NCBI RefSeq assembly: GCF_032854445.1
Contig: NC_088300.1
Span: 46,805,682 to 46,869,681, forward strand
Direction: 5' to 3'
DNA from: Liolophura sinensis
Lineage: Eukaryota; Mollusca; Polyplacophora; Chitonida; Chitonidae
Length of the DNA: 64,000 nucleotides
The notes under the pieces are model-generated. The model had not been told where the DNA came from. It worked only from the letters and a program-made list of their open reading frames with translations, and did no database searches. The translations under genes and the position numbers were made by a program. Of this stretch, positions 56,001 to 62,000 are shown in pieces; the stretch's first letter is position 1; each line of letters begins with the position of its first letter.

Positions 56001-59000
56001 GTTTAATACCATTCTCTTACAGGGAATTTTCAAGTTGCATTTGCCTAAGTTGTTCTTGGGGCCTTACTGGTGGTAAGTGGTCCCTTTGTATGTCACAGTT
56101 CTCTTGCCAAAGGACTTTTATTTCCTCCTAGCACTCCAGTTTTCTCCACCCATAATAATACTGGCGGCTGCCGTGTAAATGTAACATTCCGTCAGCAGGT
56201 AAAAATAACCGTTAAAAACAAACGGTAGAATGTATGGCAGAAGTATTTTAATTCTTCCAAGCTGAAATCTACATAATATGTATTCTGTATAAGGTCAGCA
56301 AGACATTGGCATTGTGCCTAACACTGATCATCAAGGTTTAAACATAATCAACCAGAAAAATAGATCATTGATAGAATTGCTGACAACAAGATAATGCCGG
56401 GTCAGGTTGAATCATACCAAAGACTTTAGAAATGGCACTTGTTGCTGCCTCGTTTGGTGCTCAGCACTGAAGGGTTAGAGCAAGGAAACATGACTGGTTG
56501 GCCCAGTGTCAGTATGATGTGACTGGGTGACGTGTCATGACATTTCAGTGGTGGCAGCACTTTGACGGCATGGACTCACCCTGCCACAAGAGGACACAGT
56601 ATATGTACCAACACCCTAATGATTCCATGTCATAATATTTTTTTATTTATTTGATTGGTGTTTTACGCCGTACTCAAGAATATTTCACTTATATGCGGAA
56701 GCCAGCATTATGGTGGGAGGAAACTGGGCAGAGCCCGGTGAAAACCCACAACCATCCGAAGATTGCTGACAGACCTTCCCATGCCATGTCGTAATATGTG
56801 GTTGAAGAAATGCTAATTACGACGTAAAACCCCATGCATATATACATACAATGAAATGAAGAATTTTTCTGACTCATGTGTTTGGTGTTTTCAGGTTCTG
56901 GCTGGTACATGTTTATCGAGACTTCCCCGCCCCGCTTACCCTATGACAAGGCCCGTCTGATGAGCCAGCTAATCAGTGATGGGGTGACACGCTGCCTAAG
57001 CTTCTGGTACCACATGTACGGCGCACACATCAACAAACTTAACGTCTACCTCATGACCTCGGATGGACTGGGTGACCCAGTGTGGACAAAATCTGGCACC
57101 CAAGGGGATACTTGGCACAAGGGGTCTCTTACTATACAGTCTAAGGCCACCTACCAAGTGAGTGACGACTGGAACATTTTAAGATTAAGTGTCTGGTGGC
57201 TACCACATAATTATGGTCTACAAGTATGTGTTTTTATAGAGAAGGAATTGCGAATAACATGCAGTTTGTGGGCTTCAAGATCACATAATATCATTGAACT
57301 AGCGAACAGTATCAGTGTAAAAAGCCATCCAGAAAGTACTGAATTTCATGTTAAGTGCAAGATTAAAGACTCTTTCTGTTTAGTTCATATCTTTCATAAC
57401 TGATGCATATTAAGTGGTTGTTGTTGTTGTATCGCAGGTTGTATTTGAGGCTATTCGAGGTTTGAGCTTGAATGGTGACATAGGATTAGATGACATCCGG
57501 GTTTCTTCAGGACCGTGTTCCTCATCAGGTTTGTGTACCTCCTTTTGCAAAATGTCAATTTAACACAAAAGTATCAAAAATTGTGTGGATACATGTAAAA
57601 TTAAAGTTGGGTCCTCAATAGCCTAGTGGTTAGTATGCTATAGCAGCAAAGTGACCAAGGAACCTCTCACCACTGTAATCACAGAGAGTTCCACCAAAGG
57701 TGACATGATAAAGGTAAAGGATATGATTGTGAGATTTTATGAGATTTATATATATGACTTTGATCTATTTTCAGCAAAAACTGTCATTGATTGTGACTTT
57801 GAGTCACAGTCTCTCTGTAACTACAAGGTAGATGATGGGAACATGCCAGGATGGACATGGCAAGCAGGATCCACCCAGACATTCAAAACTGGCCCCAAAT
57901 ATGACCACACTCTCAACTCTAAGGATGGCCACTATGTGTATGTGGCCTCCAGGCTTGCATCAAAAGTGGTGAAGTTCAAATCACATTTAACTAGTCCTTT
58001 GGCCACTCATACGTCCGATGCACAATGCTTGCAGTTCTACTACCACATGTATGGGAGAGACATAGGCTGGCTTAACATCTACCTGCTGAATGCCACTCAG
58101 ACTGTTGCCAATGGTCAGCTGGGAAGTCCACTGTGGTCAAGGGCTTTTGACCAAGGGAACCAGTGGCTGGAAGGCCAGGTCACTCTACACCCTGCACAGA
58201 GCTTTAAAGTATGTCCATGGAAGCTGTCTGCTGTCACTATGAAGTCGGTTAAAAGATATTATTGCTTGAAGTTTCAGTGAAAAGAAAATCTAAAATTATA
58301 ACATTTCACCTTTATGCTCAGTCATGATGTTATATTATTTTAAACAATCATCAGTGTAGGTTGTAGAAGAAAATTCTAATAAGGAAATTATTTTGAAAAC
58401 AACTTACTATCTACACCCGGGCCTATGATATTTGATTGACAAAAGGTATTTTGAGCCACAGTCAGTGTTCACTTAAATCAGCAAATAGTTTCACAAACTT
58501 TGGGTTCTGGTTGACTAAGGATTTTATTACTTCTCCTGATATAGGGAAGTGTAGCCTAAAAGAAATTTAAGATGTTATTGTTTGTCTTTTGTCTTAATTA
58601 GGTTATTGATGTTTGCCTGTTGTCTTCCATTAGGTTGTATTTGAAGGGGTCTATGGATTAGGACGTTTTGGGGATATTGCTCTTGATGATGTCAGCCTGA
58701 AAGACAAGACATGTTCAAAACCAGGTAATCATGTCTTCTACTCATTGCTGTCACCATAAGGTAGATACTATTTGTTGTAAAAATGGGATTCGATAATTGA
58801 GCAGCATTCACATGGTGTGTATGAGGTCCGGAAAGTCTTGAAAATCCTGGAATATTGAAATCAAGTTTTCCCGGCCTCTATAAACCTGGAAAATAAGATT
58901 TTTTTGCACTTAGGCCTTTAAAAAACCTTGAAATTGAGACTACAGAACCAGTCAGAGTTAATGTACACAGTATATTGATATTCTGTTGGAGAAATTTAAT

Positions 59001-62000
59001 AGTTTCCAGAATCTTCAAAATTGCTTAGTATGCTGCTTTCTTTAAGTGAAAGACATCAAGATCATTGTTCTTGTAAATTGTGCATAAGTGTAGAATATTT
59101 ATATCAAGTAGCCTGGAAAATGTGAATTTTGGGCCTGTAAATATCACAACCAACAGAGTGTTGTTATATGGAGTTCAGGCTTTCACCAGCTTCTGTCTGA
59201 GATTATTATCAATGAGCCCAATCAGATCCACAAGTGAACAGTTAATTTAAATGTGTCAAGTCCTCAGATGTTTGTATGGGACAGTATGAGGGTCACATGA
59301 TCTTGGTTGTTATGACAGAACGGTGTGGAACTATGAATTTAACAGGAATTGCAGAAGTGCACAGTTACATTTGTCATGTCTATGTGTTTTCTGTTTCAAA
59401 ATAGCTACACACACACAAATGACCTCACTTCAAGTTTTGACTCAAGTTCAAAACTTAAAAATACTGGTGTTTTTGATCACATATACCTTTATTTTTGTGC
59501 TCTTCAGGTTTTTGTGACTTTGAGAATGGCCTATGTACTTGGACAAACCAGGCTGGTGATGACTTTGATTGGGTCAGGGGTCACGGCTCAGAGATGTCTA
59601 CACACAAGGGACCAAGTTCCGACCACACGTTGGGCACAAAAGATGGGACATATATGTATGTGAAGCCGGGCAAACCACAAAAAGCAGGCGATGTGGCCCT
59701 GCTGGGCAGCACCGTGTTCCCGCCCAGTAACCAGTCAGTCTGTATGAGTTTCTGGTATCACATGTACGGTGCAGACATTGGTACGCTCAACATCTACATA
59801 AGGACAGACGTGGCCAATAATCAGTCCCGATCCACCAGGTGGAGCCTGGATGGCGATGCTGGCTCCGATTGGTTGAACGGTCAGTTACCCATTGGACAGC
59901 AATACACACAGAATCCTTACCAGGTATGGACAAAACTCACTTTACATGTATAGCCATGTAAGTGGCAGTGTGCCATGTAGACTTTTAATGTCAAAGGACA
60001 TCATTTGATTCCACTTTGTGCATGCCTGATGTTAACATGAAGTGACATATCTCCGACACATGATACATTTATGTCAAGGGTATTGCAGAACATAAATTAT
60101 AAATGCTAAAACTCTTCTATTGCAAAAATTCTAGCATTGGATATGTTTTATGCATGTTTTATGCATGTTTTATACGTGTGTTAAGAGTGGGAGAAACTTA
60201 ATAAATCAAAATATTTTACCTGTAGATCATTAAGATGTTTTAGCCTTAGTTTTGTACCTTGTCTGATGTAAAAGCTAAGAAAAGTCTCATTTTAATTAAT
60301 TTGTTTTACAAGCCTCACTTACCAGATACACACAACTCTTACTGGGCAAATGCTCTTACTTGTACAGGTGTACGTATACTTCTATAGATACTCACATCAT
60401 TAGCAGGCTTTAAATACCAAGTTAACGCAACCTTTGCTTATAGGGTCCACACACCACTGTGATTTTGTAACAGGTACACATATCAGTTAGTTTTCATCTA
60501 CATTCTTGACTTACTTGGCGAACTGCTCACTAAAATTACACCAAATCATATTCTATAAAAATATGCACACCAATGCTTAGCTAAGAATTTACTAAGCAAA
60601 TTAAGTGCATGGGTGTGTGTTACAGGTGACGTTCGAGGCTGTTCTGTCTTATGGAGCAGTTGGGGACATCTCAGTGGATGATTTAACATTTACGGCTGGA
60701 GACTGTCAGGTTGTGCCTGACTATGCCGACATCACTGATACATGTACGTCACTTTTAACAAGCTTAATAATAAATGTTTTCTCGGGCTGTCTAGCTGTAC
60801 TACTGACAAAACTGTCCAACGTCATGGTTGAAACACTGCTGATTCATTCACTTATCCATCTGTTACTGAACCTAGGGTTCAATTAAGCATATTCTGAGAG
60901 TATGCATTAGTTTGTTCTAAGACTGACAGACTTACACCTATTTGGCCAACCCAGCCAATCTCAAAAATCAGATTAAAACCATGCATAAATTGCTCTGAAA
61001 GTTGGGTTTTAATATGTCAGAGTGTTGAAGAATTAGGGTAGAACTAGATCATGTAACCTTGTTTGGCATTACTGATAGACCTGACAGATTATGTAGGTAT
61101 TAATCTCAGACCCATGGTTTCCTGTCTTGAACAGCCCCGACCTATGCTGAATGTGACTTTGAAGGAGACCTGTGTGCCTGGACTGTGCTAGCCTCCCCTT
61201 CCTCAGCCTATGTCTGGGGCCGGTACAACGGCAGCACGCTGACTAGGGGGACAGGCCCTCTGACTGGACATGGTGGTGACGGTATGGAAAAAATTTGATT
61301 ACAATCTCTGAGCCCCAGTACAAGGAGAATATTGGACCAAATTTTTGGCCTAAAACTTAAATATAAAGGCACTCAGATATGGTGTTGATTAAAATTTAGT
61401 TTGTTTGATGTTAAATTCTATCGGACTTTGTTTTGTGTTAAAAGTACATTTTTAAACTGTTTAGGCCATCAGAAAAAATATTTTCATTGATAACGCAACC
61501 GACCCTTTGAAAAACAAAGGCCTTATCCAAAAGATTTTCTTGGGATTTTTACTTCTTTTACAATATTAATCTCTTCGAAATCTATCCTTCGCATTGCCAG
61601 AATAAAAGATAAAATTGACTGACTCTAATTTTTCTGATCAGTTCACGTTATGCCCAACAAAGAATTTCGTAAGGATGACACAGTTTCTGCAAAATGTTAC
61701 ATTGTTTAAAACATGAATTAACATGCATACACTTGATGTAAACAAGAACTGCTGTAGGTCTGATTTAATAGTGTGCACACTATTCAATGCCTTGTGTGTA
61801 ATATTCCAGGATTCTATGCATATGTGGAGAGTTCACCGAATGGAAAGTCTGGCGACTCTGCCGCCATACAGACCCCTGTCCTTGCGGCCTCGTCGACTGC
61901 AGGGAACTGTCTGTCCTTCTGGTACCATATGTATGGCCCCACCATTGGACAGCTGAATGTGTATGTGAGCACTTCTGGAGAGAGAACACTGCGCTGGCAA

